A stretch of 64,000 bases of DNA from DDH964 sp963806685 (GCA_963806685.1 CAWDZB010000003.1:186001-250000), one strand, 5' to 3'. Positions 25,094-33,462 are shown, numbered from the stretch's first letter. Notes: a model not told the origin generated them from the letters alone. Translations and numbers: made by a program.

Positions 25094-25909
25094 ATGCCTG
25101 AATCCACCGACAATATCCGCCTGATTGTCCCCCTCGACGACGGGTTGCGTGTCGAAGCCGTCTATTACGGCAGCGGCACCCTCTGCCTGTCGACGCAGGC
25201 CGGTTGCGCCCTCGGCTGCCGTTTCTGCGCTTCGGGGCGTGGCGGCCTGCGCCGCAACCTGACCCTTCTGGAACTGCAGCGCCAGGTTGAAATCGCTCAA
25301 ACCCGGGGGCTGCAGCCTCGGCGCCTGACCTTGTCTGGAATCGGCGAGCCGCTGCACAATTTCACCGTTGTTTCCGAGTTTCTTCGCAGCAGCCCGCTGC
25401 CGGTATCGCTGACCACCACCGGAGGACCCCTGGAGAACCTCGCCACGGTCCTGTCCCTTCCTCACAATGGTCTGATGCTATCGCTGCATGCCGGCAGAGA
25501 GGAGGTTCATCGCCGCCTGCTTCCCAAAGCTCCCCGGCTAATCCTTCTTGCCGAATGCGTGACCCACAGCCTGGCCTCCCTGCCGAGGCGGGCCCGGCGG
25601 CGCTTCGGCGTCAATTACCTGCTGCTGGACGGGATCAACGACAGCCGCCAAGAACTCGACGGCCTGCTGCGGCTGCTCGAAGCCTGGCCCGAGGCGAACC
25701 TCCACCTGCTCGCCTGCAACCCGGTGCTGGACAGCCCCTTTGCCAGCCCTTCCGAGGAGGGGTTTGCCGCCACTTACCGCTACCTGGCGGCGCGGCATCC
25801 CCAGGTCCGGCGTCCCAACCGTTGGCGACGCCAGGCCCAGGGAGGATGCGGCACACTGGTCATGCAGGGGTCCGGGACAATCGGGGCCGTGCCATGGAGG
25901 GACCGATGA
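25094..25909 (+). CDS. Minimal RlmN/Cfr-like radical SAM protein
   Basis: The 271-residue protein carries the radical SAM cluster CxxxCxxC (C38, C42, C45) and closely follows RlmN in order: GTLCLSTQAGCALGCRFC, GIGEPLHN, MLSLHAGREE, YLLLDGIND and a C-terminal GGCGTL. Both mechanistic cysteines of RlmN (the one before the cluster, C31, and the C-terminal one, C252) are kept. RlmN makes 2-methyladenosine in 23S rRNA and some tRNAs. Here the N-terminal helical domain of about 90 residues is missing (RlmN is usually 350-400), so the substrate may differ. The stop overlaps the next gene's ATG (ATGA). The start is uncertain because no good ribosome binding site is visible. Confidence 0.8.
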   Translation: MPESTDNIRLIVPLDDGLRVEAVYYGSGTLCLSTQAGCALGCRFCASGRGGLRRNLTLLELQRQVEIAQTRGLQPRRLTLSGIGEPLHNFTVVSEFLRSSPLPVSLTTTGGPLENLATVLSLPHNGLMLSLHAGREEVHRRLLPKAPRLILLAECVTHSLASLPRRARRRFGVNYLLLDGINDSRQELDGLLRLLEAWPEANLHLLACNPVLDSPFASPSEEGFAATYRYLAARHPQVRRPNRWRRQAQGGCGTLVMQGSGTIGAVPWRDR

Positions 25910-26694
25910 AGGAAGAGAATTTGGCAAATCCCGTACAACGCTTCTCGGCCGGTTTTTTCAGTCCGTTCCGCGCCGGCCGTTTTCTGCTTCGCCATCCGGG
26001 GCTGCTGCGCTTTGTCCTCATCCCGTTTTTCATCAATACCGCGGTCTTTGCCGGGGCGGTGTGGGCGGGCCTGCATTTTTTCAATACCACCGTCGTCCAC
26101 TACATCCCCCAAGGACAAGCCTGGTACTGGGTGCTTCTCTCTTATCTGCTCTGGCTGGTCGCGGTTCTGTTGACCCTGGTCCTGGTTTTTTTCGGTTTTA
26201 GTGCAGTCGGCAACCTGATCGCCTCCCCCTTCAACGACCTGCTTTCGGAACGCACCGAGGAATTGATTAGCGGACAGTCGCCGGCCGAACCCTTCATCCT
26301 GCGCCGCTTCTTGCGCGATGCCGGGCGAACGCTGGTTGAGGAGAGCAAAAAAATCCTGGTCTTTCTCGCCGGTATGGGGCTGCTGCTGCTGCTAAACCTG
26401 GTTCCCGTAGTCGGTACCATGCTCTACGCCGGGCTTTCGGTGCTGTGGACGGTGGTTTTTCTGGCCGTCGAGTACACCGGCTACATCGCAAGCCGTAAAC
26501 GTATGGGATTTTCCGCGCAGCGGCGTTACCTGCTCGAGCGCAAGCTGCTGATGCTCGGCTTCGGCTGCGGCTTGCTCTGTCTGCTGGCGATACCGTTCCT
26601 GCAATTTCTCTGCATTCCCTTCGGAGTGGTGGCGGCCACCCGGTTGTGGTTCGCAAGTTTCACCGACGAAGAAAAAACGGAGCCCCCCCATTGA
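25906..26694 (+). CDS. EI24/CysZ-like membrane protein
   Basis: The 262-residue protein has four to six hydrophobic segments and the family landmarks FSAGFFSPFRAGRFLLRHPGL (read as FSAGFFSPFRAG and RFLLRHPGL), ASPFNDLLSERTEE and FLAVEYTGYIASRK. It belongs to the EI24/CysZ family; E. coli CysZ is a sulfate channel of 253 residues, but similarity alone does not fix sulfate as the substrate. ATG at 25906 overlaps the radical SAM stop (ATGA) behind GGAGGG, and its own stop overlaps the TTG start of the IMPase gene. The three genes are thus tightly coupled. Confidence 0.82.
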   Translation: MKEENLANPVQRFSAGFFSPFRAGRFLLRHPGLLRFVLIPFFINTAVFAGAVWAGLHFFNTTVVHYIPQGQAWYWVLLSYLLWLVAVLLTLVLVFFGFSAVGNLIASPFNDLLSERTEELISGQSPAEPFILRRFLRDAGRTLVEESKKILVFLAGMGLLLLLNLVPVVGTMLYAGLSVLWTVVFLAVEYTGYIASRKRMGFSAQRRYLLERKLLMLGFGCGLLCLLAIPFLQFLCIPFGVVAATRLWFASFTDEEKTEPPH

Positions 26695-27464
26695 AGGCAC
26701 TGGCCCTGCAGGCAGTTGCGGCCGGCGGCCGGGTTCTGCGCCAGAAGTTCGGTGGTCGGCTGGAGGTCACCCACAAGGGTGAGGTTGACCTGGTCACCGA
26801 TGCCGACCGTGCCGCCGAGGCGGCAATCGTTGCGGTCATTCGCAACCGTCATCCCGACCACGCGATACTCGCCGAGGAGTCCGATTATGGTCGCCAGTCG
26901 GCCGCCTGGCGCTGGATCATCGATCCCCTCGACGGCACCACCAATTTCGCCCACGGCTTCCCTTGGTTTGCCGTCTCCCTGGCCCTCGAAAAAGCCGGGG
27001 AGGTGGTGCTTGGTATCGTCTACAACCCGGTCTTCGAGGAACTTTTCGTGGCCGAACGGGGCTGCGGCGCTACCCTCAACGGCAGGCCGCTGCGGGTTTC
27101 GGAGACCGCCACCCTCGGCCAGGCGCTGCTCGCCACCGGTTTTCCCTACGATCGCAAACGCAGTACGACCAACAATTACGATCACTTCGTGAATTTCCAG
27201 CAGGCGGCCCAGGCCTGTCGCCGTCCCGGCGCGGCGAGCCTCGACCTTGCCTGCACCGCTGCCGGTCGTTTCGATGGCTACTGGGAGATGAAACTCAAGC
27301 CGTGGGATGTGGCAGCCGGAGTTTTGCTGGTTACCGAAGCCGGAGGTCTCGTCAGTGACTTTTCGGGTGCCACCCTGGACCTGTGTGGTACGGAATGTCT
27401 GGCCAGCAACGGCAGACTCCATGCCGCCATGATCGAGGTTCTGCAGCAGGGCCGCCGGCCCTGA
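26691..27464 (+). CDS. Inositol monophosphatase family protein
   Basis: The 257-residue enzyme has the metal and substrate motifs of the IMPase family: AEESDYG (Glu ligand), WIIDPLDGTTNFAHGFPWF (two Asp ligands) and KPWDVAAG (C-terminal Asp). It is a Mg-dependent phosphatase acting on inositol phosphate or similar sugar phosphates; SuhB and CysQ-type activity are other options. TTG at 26691 is preferred: GGAG at 26679 is eight bases upstream, and the codon overlaps the preceding stop (TTGA). The next upstream in-frame start would overlap the CysZ-like gene by about 45 bases. A CysZ-like neighbour makes a sulfur-linked (CysQ-like) role worth considering. Confidence 0.87.
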   Translation: MKALALQAVAAGGRVLRQKFGGRLEVTHKGEVDLVTDADRAAEAAIVAVIRNRHPDHAILAEESDYGRQSAAWRWIIDPLDGTTNFAHGFPWFAVSLALEKAGEVVLGIVYNPVFEELFVAERGCGATLNGRPLRVSETATLGQALLATGFPYDRKRSTTNNYDHFVNFQQAAQACRRPGAASLDLACTAAGRFDGYWEMKLKPWDVAAGVLLVTEAGGLVSDFSGATLDLCGTECLASNGRLHAAMIEVLQQGRRP

Positions 27465-27532
27465 AGGTTAAGGGATTTTTCAGGACCGCCAGGCGAAGGG
27501 CCGGGGCACGGTACGACATCGATAGCGCCGGC

Positions 27533-27560
27533 TTGCCAGTTTCATCGGGGCAGCTAGAAT
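27533..27560 (+). promoter_or_regulatory. Candidate promoter of 72-aa gene
   Basis: TTGCCA (27533-27538) and TAGAAT (27555-27560) separated by 16 bases, 87 bases before the 72-aa gene. Both hexamers match the sigma-70 consensus at five of six positions. Confidence 0.5.
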
Positions 27561-27647
27561 GGAATCGAGGGGTCCTGTCAACGAACTCCGGCCACTTTTC
27601 GGAGGTCAGAACAGCGGTGGCCGGGACTCTTGCCGCAAGGAGGTAAC

Positions 27648-27866
27648 ATGGTCAATACGAAAGGCGGGACGGACAAGCGGGCAGGCGAGGGGAAGCTGGA
27701 GGAGAGTCTTCAGCACATCGATGACGCCTTGGAGATCATGGAAAGTCATCCCGATGCACTGGCCGAGGGCGAAGAGGACGTGCAACGGGACATGCATCGC
27801 CGGGACCGCGAGTACAAGGACTCTTGTCTGCACAGCATCCCCAAGCCGCGCAAGCACGTGCGCTGA
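27648..27866 (+). CDS. 72-aa hypothetical charged protein
   Basis: The 72-residue protein (MVNTKGGTDKRAGEGKLEE...) is strongly charged with a helical middle (LEESLQHIDDALEIMESHPDAL) and a basic tail ending PKPRKHVR. No motif is recognised. ATG follows AAGGAGGT, an excellent site, and the gene has a good promoter-like sequence and a large terminator, so it is very likely expressed. Function unknown. Confidence 0.72.
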   Translation: MVNTKGGTDKRAGEGKLEESLQHIDDALEIMESHPDALAEGEEDVQRDMHRRDREYKDSCLHSIPKPRKHVR

Positions 27867-27873
27867 TCTGGGA

Positions 27874-27909
27874 ACGGCAACGGCCCTTCCTAGGAAGGGC
27901 CGTTGCCGT
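27874..27909. terminator. Bidirectional terminator, 36-bp perfect palindrome
   Basis: Two 18-base arms (27874-27891 and 27892-27909) form a continuous perfect palindrome between two convergent small genes. In RNA the central CCTAGG bases would form the loop. TCTCTTCC follows on the plus strand. Confidence 0.8.
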
Positions 27910-27929
27910 CTCTTCCGTCCGGCCTCCAG

Positions 27930-28280
27930 CTATTCCGGCTCCTCAGCTACCGGCTGCTCCGCCTTGATGGCTTTGATCTCCTCCTCCAGGGTTGCTTCCG
28001 CGTGTTTCAGCCCATCCAGGTGATGGAAAATGTCCTGCACCCGGGACTGGCCAAGAATCTCCTCGGCGCCCGCCCCCCGGGAGTCGTCAACCAGCCTGCC
28101 GAGATCGCTGTGGAGCCCGGTGATCTTTTTGTGGATGGAATTGAGATCAATCTTCTTCTGCACGATGCGCTTGTACTGGGCAGCCCGGGAAGAGGCGCTT
28201 TGCAGGGTTTTCAGGGTGGCATCCCAAAGCTTTCCCCCGGTTTTTCGTGGGCTTTCCGGTGGTTGGTGGGAATCGTTCAT
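27930..28280 (-). CDS. 116-aa hypothetical helical protein
   Basis: The 116-residue protein is predicted largely alpha-helical with coiled-coil character (KLWDATLKTLQSASSRAAQYKRIV and LKHAEATLEEEIKAIKAEQ, each below a full domain), a Pro-rich N-terminus and an acidic tail. No family is recognised. ATG at 28280 follows AAGGAGGAAACC. It converges on the 72-aa gene and diverges from fbp. It might be a small structural or DNA-associated protein, but there is no evidence for either. Confidence 0.65.
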   Translation of the reverse strand: MNDSHQPPESPRKTGGKLWDATLKTLQSASSRAAQYKRIVQKKIDLNSIHKKITGLHSDLGRLVDDSRGAGAEEILGQSRVQDIFHHLDGLKHAEATLEEEIKAIKAEQPVAEEPE

Positions 28281-28367
28281 GGTTTCCTCCTTGTGCTTAT
28301 TCCCCTGTATTTCTAGCAGTTTTCAGCGGTTGGTCAAGCCCCCGGGAGAATTTATCAGGCAATGGTC

Positions 28368-28396
28368 TTGCCGCTCCGGCCCAGTTGGTTTAAACT
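28368..28396 (+). promoter_or_regulatory. Candidate fbp promoter
   Basis: TTGCCG (28368-28373), 17 bases, TAAACT (28391-28396), 43 bases before the fbp start. Match is four of six at each hexamer. Confidence 0.4.
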
Positions 28397-28438
28397 GCCC
28401 CAACCCATTTGTGTTAATTAGCTGCCAGGAGGACCGTT

Positions 28439-29383
28439 TTGATCAGTGAGGCCGGAAAGTCCAAGTTCCAGATCGATCTGCGGCGACATCTCCGTGAACA
28501 GGATGAAGACCGTGACCTGACGCGGCTGATCTGCGAGATCGCCGAGGCGTCCAAGTATATTGTCAATTCCATCCGGACCGGTGATCTCGGGGTCGCGGGG
28601 ACGTCCAACCTTTACGGGGAGGAACAGCTCGCCCTGGATGTCCTCTCCGACCGGATTCTGCGCAAGCGCCTCTACCACTCGGGGGTGGTCGCCAACCTGG
28701 TGTCGGAAGAGACCAACGACATCGTTCCGATTTCCACCGACTGCGAAGGAAAATACTCGGTTGCCTTCGATCCGCTGGACGGCTCGTCGCTGGTCGACGT
28801 CAATCTGGCCGTTGGTACCATCGTTGCCATCTACCGGGGCGCCGAGTTGCTACAGCCCGGCCGCAACCAGGTCGCGGCCATGTACATTCTCTACGGCCCG
28901 CGGACAACCCTGGTCTACTCCACCGGGCGCGGCGTTCACGAGTTCGCCATGAACTCGCTGATGGAATACACCCTGACCCGGGAAAACGTCACTATGCAGG
29001 CTGCCGGCGGCATCTATTCCCCCGGCGGGCAGCGCAACAAGTACACCCCGGGGACCGAGAAACTGGTCAGCCAGCTGGAGGAGTCAGGGTGCAAACTGCG
29101 CTACAGCGGCGGCTTCGTACCGGACATCAACCAGATCCTGATGAAGGGGAAGGGCCTCTTCCTCTACCCGCACCTGCAAGGGGCGCCCAAAGGGAAATTG
29201 CGGGTCCTTTACGAACTCAACCCCATGGCCTACCTGATCGAGCAGGCCGGCGGTGCTGCCTCCACCGGCCACGGGCGCATTCTCGACCTGCAGCCGGCTG
29301 CCATCGACGACCGTTCGCCGGTCTTCATCGGCTGCAAGGAAGACGTGGCCCTGGCCGAGGAATTGATTCGCACCCACGGCTAG
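28439..29383 (+). CDS. fbp: Fructose-1,6-bisphosphatase class I
   Basis: The 314-residue enzyme dephosphorylates fructose-1,6-bisphosphate in gluconeogenesis. The metal-binding motif VAFDPLDGSSLVDVN, the preceding VSEET acidic motif, GGIYSPGGQRNKYTPG and the C-terminal YELNPMAYLIEQAGG motif are all class I FBPase features. The start is TTG at 28439 because AGGAGG (28427-28432) lies six bases before it and no ATG fits. In an acetate- or acid-oxidising anaerobe this supplies hexose phosphates. A terminator follows. Confidence 0.93.
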   Translation: MISEAGKSKFQIDLRRHLREQDEDRDLTRLICEIAEASKYIVNSIRTGDLGVAGTSNLYGEEQLALDVLSDRILRKRLYHSGVVANLVSEETNDIVPISTDCEGKYSVAFDPLDGSSLVDVNLAVGTIVAIYRGAELLQPGRNQVAAMYILYGPRTTLVYSTGRGVHEFAMNSLMEYTLTRENVTMQAAGGIYSPGGQRNKYTPGTEKLVSQLEESGCKLRYSGGFVPDINQILMKGKGLFLYPHLQGAPKGKLRVLYELNPMAYLIEQAGGAASTGHGRILDLQPAAIDDRSPVFIGCKEDVALAEELIRTHG

Positions 29384-29402
29384 GTGTCGCACCACCCCAA
29401 TA

Positions 29403-29434
29403 AAAAAGCCCGGAGCTTGCGCTCCGGGCTTTTT
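29403..29434. terminator. Bidirectional terminator between fbp and korC
   Basis: AGCCCGGAGC-TTGC-GCTCCGGGCT (29407-29430), flanked by an A-run on the left and a T-run on the right, so it works as an intrinsic terminator in both directions. Confidence 0.93.
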
Positions 29435-29454
29435 CGTTGTTGCAGGGTAGGGGG

Positions 29455-30003
29455 TTACTTCATCAGTTCCTTGACCTTTTCGAAACCAAGGCTGTAGGCC
29501 TTCTTGTTGAGATCCTTAAACGCCTCAGGCACCTTGCGCAGCACGGCCTGTTCACCGGAGTCGCGGGCGACGACATCGGTCAGGGCGATCATCGCGCCGA
29601 GGGCCACCACGTTGGCAACGATCTCCCGGCCGAGGTCTTCCTTGGCGGTGCGCATGATCGGCATCTTGATCACCTTGAAGTCGCCCTTCGGCTCGTTCTT
29701 GACGAAGTCCGAGTCGAGCAGCAGCAGGCCACCGGGCTTGATGCCGTTGGCGTACTTGTCGGCCGCTTCCTGGGTCATGGCCAGGCAAGCATCGACGACG
29801 GTTGCCTTCGGGTAGTCAATGGGTGCATCGGAAATAATAACTTCCGACTTGGAGGCGCCGCCACGGGCTTCGGGGCCGTAACTCTGCGACTGGACGGCGT
29901 GCTTCCCCTCGATGATCGAGGCCGCCTCGGCGAGGATGATACCGGCAGTGATCAGACCCTGGCCGCCGGCACCGGAAAAGCGAATTTCATATCTTTTTGC
30001 CAT
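29455..30003 (-). CDS. korC: 2-oxoglutarate:ferredoxin oxidoreductase, gamma subunit
   Basis: The 182-residue gamma subunit begins YEIRFSGAGGQGLITAG, with the glycine-rich motif of this family, and continues with QSYGPEARGGASKSEVIIS. It is the last gene of a korDABC unit whose complex converts 2-oxoglutarate and CoA to succinyl-CoA, reducing ferredoxin. This CO2-releasing step is the anaerobic counterpart of 2-oxoglutarate dehydrogenase and can run in reverse. ATG is at 30003, 27 bases after korB. A shared terminator with fbp follows. Confidence 0.93.
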   Translation of the reverse strand: MAKRYEIRFSGAGGQGLITAGIILAEAASIIEGKHAVQSQSYGPEARGGASKSEVIISDAPIDYPKATVVDACLAMTQEAADKYANGIKPGGLLLLDSDFVKNEPKGDFKVIKMPIMRTAKEDLGREIVANVVALGAMIALTDVVARDSGEQAVLRKVPEAFKDLNKKAYSLGFEKVKELMK

Positions 30004-30030
30004 TTCACTCTCTCCTTATGCGCTGCGGAA

Positions 30031-30846
30031 TCAGGCGCCCTGCGCCTTGGCGATGACCTGGGCATACTGCGCGGTGTATTCCGGCTTCTCTTCCTTGTAC
30101 AGAACACCGGTGAGGACTTTCCCCTCGAGCTGCTCGGCGGTCATCTTGGCCGCAGCGGCGACCGGCACGGCGATCTCCTTGAGGCGCTTCATCATGTCGA
30201 CGACGCTGCGGAACTTGTTGCGCCGGCCGTAGGTGGTCGGGCAATCGTCAAGCACTTCGATGACGGCCATCCCCTTGTGCTTGATCCCCTCGGCGATCAG
30301 CTTGTCGATCTGGGTGGCGTGGAAGGAGGTGGTCCGGGCGACGAAGGTCGCGCCGGCACCGATCGCCAGCTTGCTGATGTCGAAGGTCGGGTCCGGGTTG
30401 CCGTAGGGGGTGGTGGAGGCCTTGGCGCCGGTCGGGGTGCACGGGGAGAACTGACCGCCAGTCATCCCGTAGATGCTGTTGTTCATGATGACGTAGGTCA
30501 GGTTGATGTTGCGGCGGCAGGCATGGATGAAGTGGTTACCACCGATGGCGGTGCCGTCGCCGTCGCCGCCGACCACGATCACGTCCATCTCCGGCTTGGC
30601 CATCTTGACGCCGGTGGCGAAAGCGGCCGCGCGGCCGTGGGCTGTGTGCAGGGTGTTGAAATCGACGTAGCCGGGCAGGCGGCTGGCGCAGCCGATGCCG
30701 GAGACGATGGCGGTGTTGTCCTTCTGCAGGCCGCAGGTGTCGATGGCCCGGATCAGCCCCTTCATGACGATGCCGTGGCCGCAGCCCGGGCACCAGATGT
30801 GGGGGAGTTTCCCGGGACGCAGGTATTTATCGTAATCGTAAGCCAT
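30031..30846 (-). CDS. korB: 2-oxoglutarate:ferredoxin oxidoreductase, beta subunit
   Basis: The 271-residue beta subunit holds thiamine diphosphate and the [4Fe-4S] cluster. Seen are the Cys-rich WCPGCGHG, a following SGIGCASR, the TPP motif VVGGDGDGTAIGGNHFIHA...NNSIYGMTGGQ and a late Cys in VLDDCPTTYGRR. ATG at 30846 lies two bases from the korA stop, so coupling is tight. Motif order matches the KorB/OorB type rather than pyruvate:ferredoxin oxidoreductase beta, whose C-terminal part is longer. Confidence 0.94.
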   Translation of the reverse strand: MAYDYDKYLRPGKLPHIWCPGCGHGIVMKGLIRAIDTCGLQKDNTAIVSGIGCASRLPGYVDFNTLHTAHGRAAAFATGVKMAKPEMDVIVVGGDGDGTAIGGNHFIHACRRNINLTYVIMNNSIYGMTGGQFSPCTPTGAKASTTPYGNPDPTFDISKLAIGAGATFVARTTSFHATQIDKLIAEGIKHKGMAVIEVLDDCPTTYGRRNKFRSVVDMMKRLKEIAVPVAAAAKMTAEQLEGKVLTGVLYKEEKPEYTAQYAQVIAKAQGA

Positions 30847-30848
30847 GG

Positions 30849-31988
30849 TTACTTGACCTCCTTGACTTTGTCCATGATCTGGCCGGGATTCAGTGGGTCA
30901 CCGTCGACGCGGCCGAGGGGCAGGACTGGACAGGTGCCCTTGACCACGCGCTCCACCTCGAGATTCATCTGCCCAAGGTTGAGTTCGGGAACCACGATCC
31001 CCTTGACCTTCTTGCCGAGTTCGGCGATGCGCTTTTCCGGGAAGGGCCAGAGGGTGATGGGGCGGAACAAGCCGGCCTTGATCCCTTCCTTGCGCAGTTC
31101 GTTGACCGCATAGCGGGCGCTACGGGAGGTCGAGCCGTAGGCGAAGATCAGCACTTCGGCGTCATCGACCAGGTACTCTTCGAACTTTTCAATATCGGCA
31201 CGGGCGGCCTCGCCTTCGACCTTGCGAATCTGCCGGCGTTCTTCGTCATCGACCAGATTGGCTTTGGTGGTCGGGAAGCCGTCCTGGGCCTTGTTCAGGC
31301 CGGTGACGTGGAAACGGTAACCGGAACCGAAGGCGGCCAGCGGCGGCACGTCGCCAAAGGAGGTGTCGTAGGGCTTGTACTGCTCGGGGGCCACGGTCGG
31401 GGCCGCGCGGTCGATGACTTCCAGTTCGCCCGGCTCGGGGAACTCAATGCGCTCGCGCATGTGGCCAACGATCTCGTCATATAGAACCTGCACCGGCATG
31501 CGGTACTTCTCGGCGAGGTTGAAGGCGCGCACCGTTTCGGTGAAGATCTCCTGGCAGGAGGCCGGTACCAGGGCGATGGTCGCATGGTCGCCGTGGGTGC
31601 CCCATTTGGCCTGCTGGACGTCCGACTGGCCGGGGCCGGTCGGCATCCCGGTGGAGGGGCCGCCGCGCATGACGTTGATGAGGACCAGCGGGACCTCGGC
31701 GATGCAGGCATAGCCGATCAGTTCCTGCTTGAGGGAGACCCCGGGGCCCGAGGTTGCGGTCAGGGCCTTGGAGCCGGTTAGCGAAGCACCGATGACCGAG
31801 GCAATGGCGCCGATCTCGTCTTCCATCTGGATGAACTTGCCGCCAATTTTGGGAAGCTCGTTGGAGAGCACTTCCGCAACCTCGGTGGACGGGGTAATGG
31901 GGTAACCGCCGAAGAACTTGCACCCGGCATAAAGGGCGCCTTGGGCGCAGGCTTCGTTCCCCTGCAACAGAGCAACTTTTTTAGCCAC
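30849..31988 (-). CDS. korA: 2-oxoglutarate:ferredoxin oxidoreductase, alpha subunit
   Basis: The 379-residue alpha subunit begins AKKVALLQGNEACAQGALYAGCKFFGGYPITPSTE (seen in segments such as GNEACAQGAL and GGYPITPSTE), where the YPITPSTE motif is diagnostic for the family. It also has TSGPGVSLKQE and VINVMRGGPSTGMP. The start is GTG at 31988 behind AGGAGG. Length fits KorA/VorB-type alpha subunits that lack a fused gamma domain. It follows korD by 27 bases. Confidence 0.94.
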   Translation of the reverse strand: MAKKVALLQGNEACAQGALYAGCKFFGGYPITPSTEVAEVLSNELPKIGGKFIQMEDEIGAIASVIGASLTGSKALTATSGPGVSLKQELIGYACIAEVPLVLINVMRGGPSTGMPTGPGQSDVQQAKWGTHGDHATIALVPASCQEIFTETVRAFNLAEKYRMPVQVLYDEIVGHMRERIEFPEPGELEVIDRAAPTVAPEQYKPYDTSFGDVPPLAAFGSGYRFHVTGLNKAQDGFPTTKANLVDDEERRQIRKVEGEAARADIEKFEEYLVDDAEVLIFAYGSTSRSARYAVNELRKEGIKAGLFRPITLWPFPEKRIAELGKKVKGIVVPELNLGQMNLEVERVVKGTCPVLPLGRVDGDPLNPGQIMDKVKEVK

Positions 31989-32015
31989 GTTGACCGACCT
32001 CCTCTGGATATGAAA

Positions 32016-32207
32016 TTAATCTTTAGAGACCTTGATGGCAAAGTCGGGGCACCGCAGCTCGCACTGCATGCAGGCGATGCAGGCCTCAGGACGGGCGACC
32101 TTGACTAGAAACGCATCCATCTCCAGGACTTTGGTGGGGCAGAATTCGACGCAAATGCTGCACCCCTTGCAGTACCTTTCGATAACCTCGATTTTCGGAC
32201 TGCTCAT
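32016..32207 (-). CDS. korD: 2-oxoglutarate:ferredoxin oxidoreductase, delta (2[4Fe-4S]) subunit
   Basis: The 63-residue ferredoxin-like subunit has two complete cluster motifs, CKGCSICVEFCP and CIACMQCELRCP, each CxxCxxCxxxCP. It passes electrons from the catalytic core to free ferredoxin. It is the first gene of korDABC on the minus strand. A weak -10-like TAGAAT (minus strand, 32276-32271) and a GTATAC-type operator (32299-32313) lie upstream. Confidence 0.93.
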   Translation of the reverse strand: MSSPKIEVIERYCKGCSICVEFCPTKVLEMDAFLVKVARPEACIACMQCELRCPDFAIKVSKD

Positions 32208-32298
32208 TCCCCTAATTCTCCTTTGTGCGTGTTGACCGTTGGCATGAACGGCTTTGGATAAACAGCGCGCATTCTAGCGCAAAAAGGAATTCATTGCC

Positions 32299-32313
32299 AG
32301 CATAATGTATACA
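32299..32313 (-). promoter_or_regulatory. GTATAC-type operator candidate upstream of korDABC
   Basis: On the minus strand TGTATACATTATGCT matches 12 of 15 positions of the palindrome TTGTATACAGTATACAA found upstream of icd. It lies about 90 bases before korD. One half (TGTATACA) is intact; the other is degenerate. Confidence 0.4.
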
Positions 32314-32426
32314 CGGCGCCCGGTCTGAGGCCCGCAATACCCATTTCACATGGCTTCCAGTGATTGAGGCAGCGGAAGGCTGGAAACCAAGGTGAAAATA
32401 AATTCAAGTATTGGAATATAGCAAAG

Positions 32427-32450
32427 AAGGGCAATGTTGCCATTGCCCTT
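32427..32450 (-). terminator. Terminator of mdh
   Basis: A perfect 10-bp stem AAGGGCAATG/CATTGCCCTT with a four-base loop, 26 bases after the mdh stop. The minus-strand tail CTTTGCTATATT is moderately T-rich. Confidence 0.65.
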
Positions 32451-32475
32451 CCTGCGGTTCGTCCGTAGGTCTTGG

Positions 32476-33429
32476 TTACTTCATGCTGTCGACGAGGCCC
32501 TTGACGGCAGTCACCGACTTGTCCATCATCGCCTGCTCTTCGGTGTCGAGTTTGAACTCGAGGATCTTCTCCACCCCGTTGGCGCCGAGAACGGTCGGCA
32601 CGCCGACAAAGTAGCCCTTGACACCGAACTCGCCGTTGAGGTAGACGCAGCTCGGCAGGACCCGCTTCTGGTCCTTGAGGATCGACTCGGCCATGGCGAT
32701 GGCGGAAGAGGCCGGGCTGTAGAAGGCGCTGCCGGTCTTGAGCAGGGCGACGACTTCACCGCCGGCCTTGCGGGTCCGATTGACCATGGCTTCCATCACT
32801 TCCTTGGCCTTGGCGGCGCTGCCGTACTTCTGCTCCAGCAGTTCCATGACCGGAATCCCCTGGACGCTGGCATAGCGCACCAGCGGCACCATGTCGTCGC
32901 CGTGGCCGCCGAGAGTCATGGCCACGACGTCCTTCACCGACACGCCCAGTTCCCAGGCGATGAAGGCCTTGAAACGGGCCGAGTCGAGCACACCGGCCTG
33001 GCCGATGACGCGGTTGTTGGGGAAGCCGGTGATCTTCTGGCAGAGGGTGACCATCGCATCGAGCGGGTTGGAGATGATGATGACGAAAGCGTTGGGAGCG
33101 AATTTCTTGATCCCTTCGGAGACCGAGGTCATGATCTTGGAATTGACCTCGATCAGGTCGTCGCGGCTCATGCCCGGTTTGCGGGGGAGGCCGGCGGTGA
33201 CGATGACGACGCTGGAGCCGGCGATGTCGGCGTAGTCGTTGGTCCCTTTCAGTTCGACGTCGAAGCCGTCGACCGGGGCCGCCTCGGCGATGTCGAGGCA
33301 CTTGCCCTGGGGCAGGCCTTCGACGATGTCGAACAGCACCACGTCGCCCAGTTCCCGAAGGGCGCAGAGCTGAGCCAGGACGCCACCAATCTGACCACCA
33401 CCGATGAGTGCAATTTTGGGTCTCGCCAT
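32476..33429 (-). CDS. mdh: Malate dehydrogenase (LDH-like)
   Basis: The 317-residue NAD-dependent enzyme interconverts malate and oxaloacetate. Motifs are the N-terminal GGGQIGGVLAQ, the Asp that selects NAD (VLFDIVEG), the mobile loop with substrate-binding Arg (AGLPRKPGMSRDDL), IISNPLDAM and the catalytic His in LGGHGDDMV. The Arg in the loop marks malate rather than lactate as substrate. It lies directly downstream of icd with a hairpin between them, and upstream of the kor genes. Confidence 0.95.
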   Translation of the reverse strand: MARPKIALIGGGQIGGVLAQLCALRELGDVVLFDIVEGLPQGKCLDIAEAAPVDGFDVELKGTNDYADIAGSSVVIVTAGLPRKPGMSRDDLIEVNSKIMTSVSEGIKKFAPNAFVIIISNPLDAMVTLCQKITGFPNNRVIGQAGVLDSARFKAFIAWELGVSVKDVVAMTLGGHGDDMVPLVRYASVQGIPVMELLEQKYGSAAKAKEVMEAMVNRTRKAGGEVVALLKTGSAFYSPASSAIAMAESILKDQKRVLPSCVYLNGEFGVKGYFVGVPTVLGANGVEKILEFKLDTEEQAMMDKSVTAVKGLVDSMK

Positions 33430-33462
33430 TGTCTTCTCTCCTTATGTTGGGAAATGAAAATA

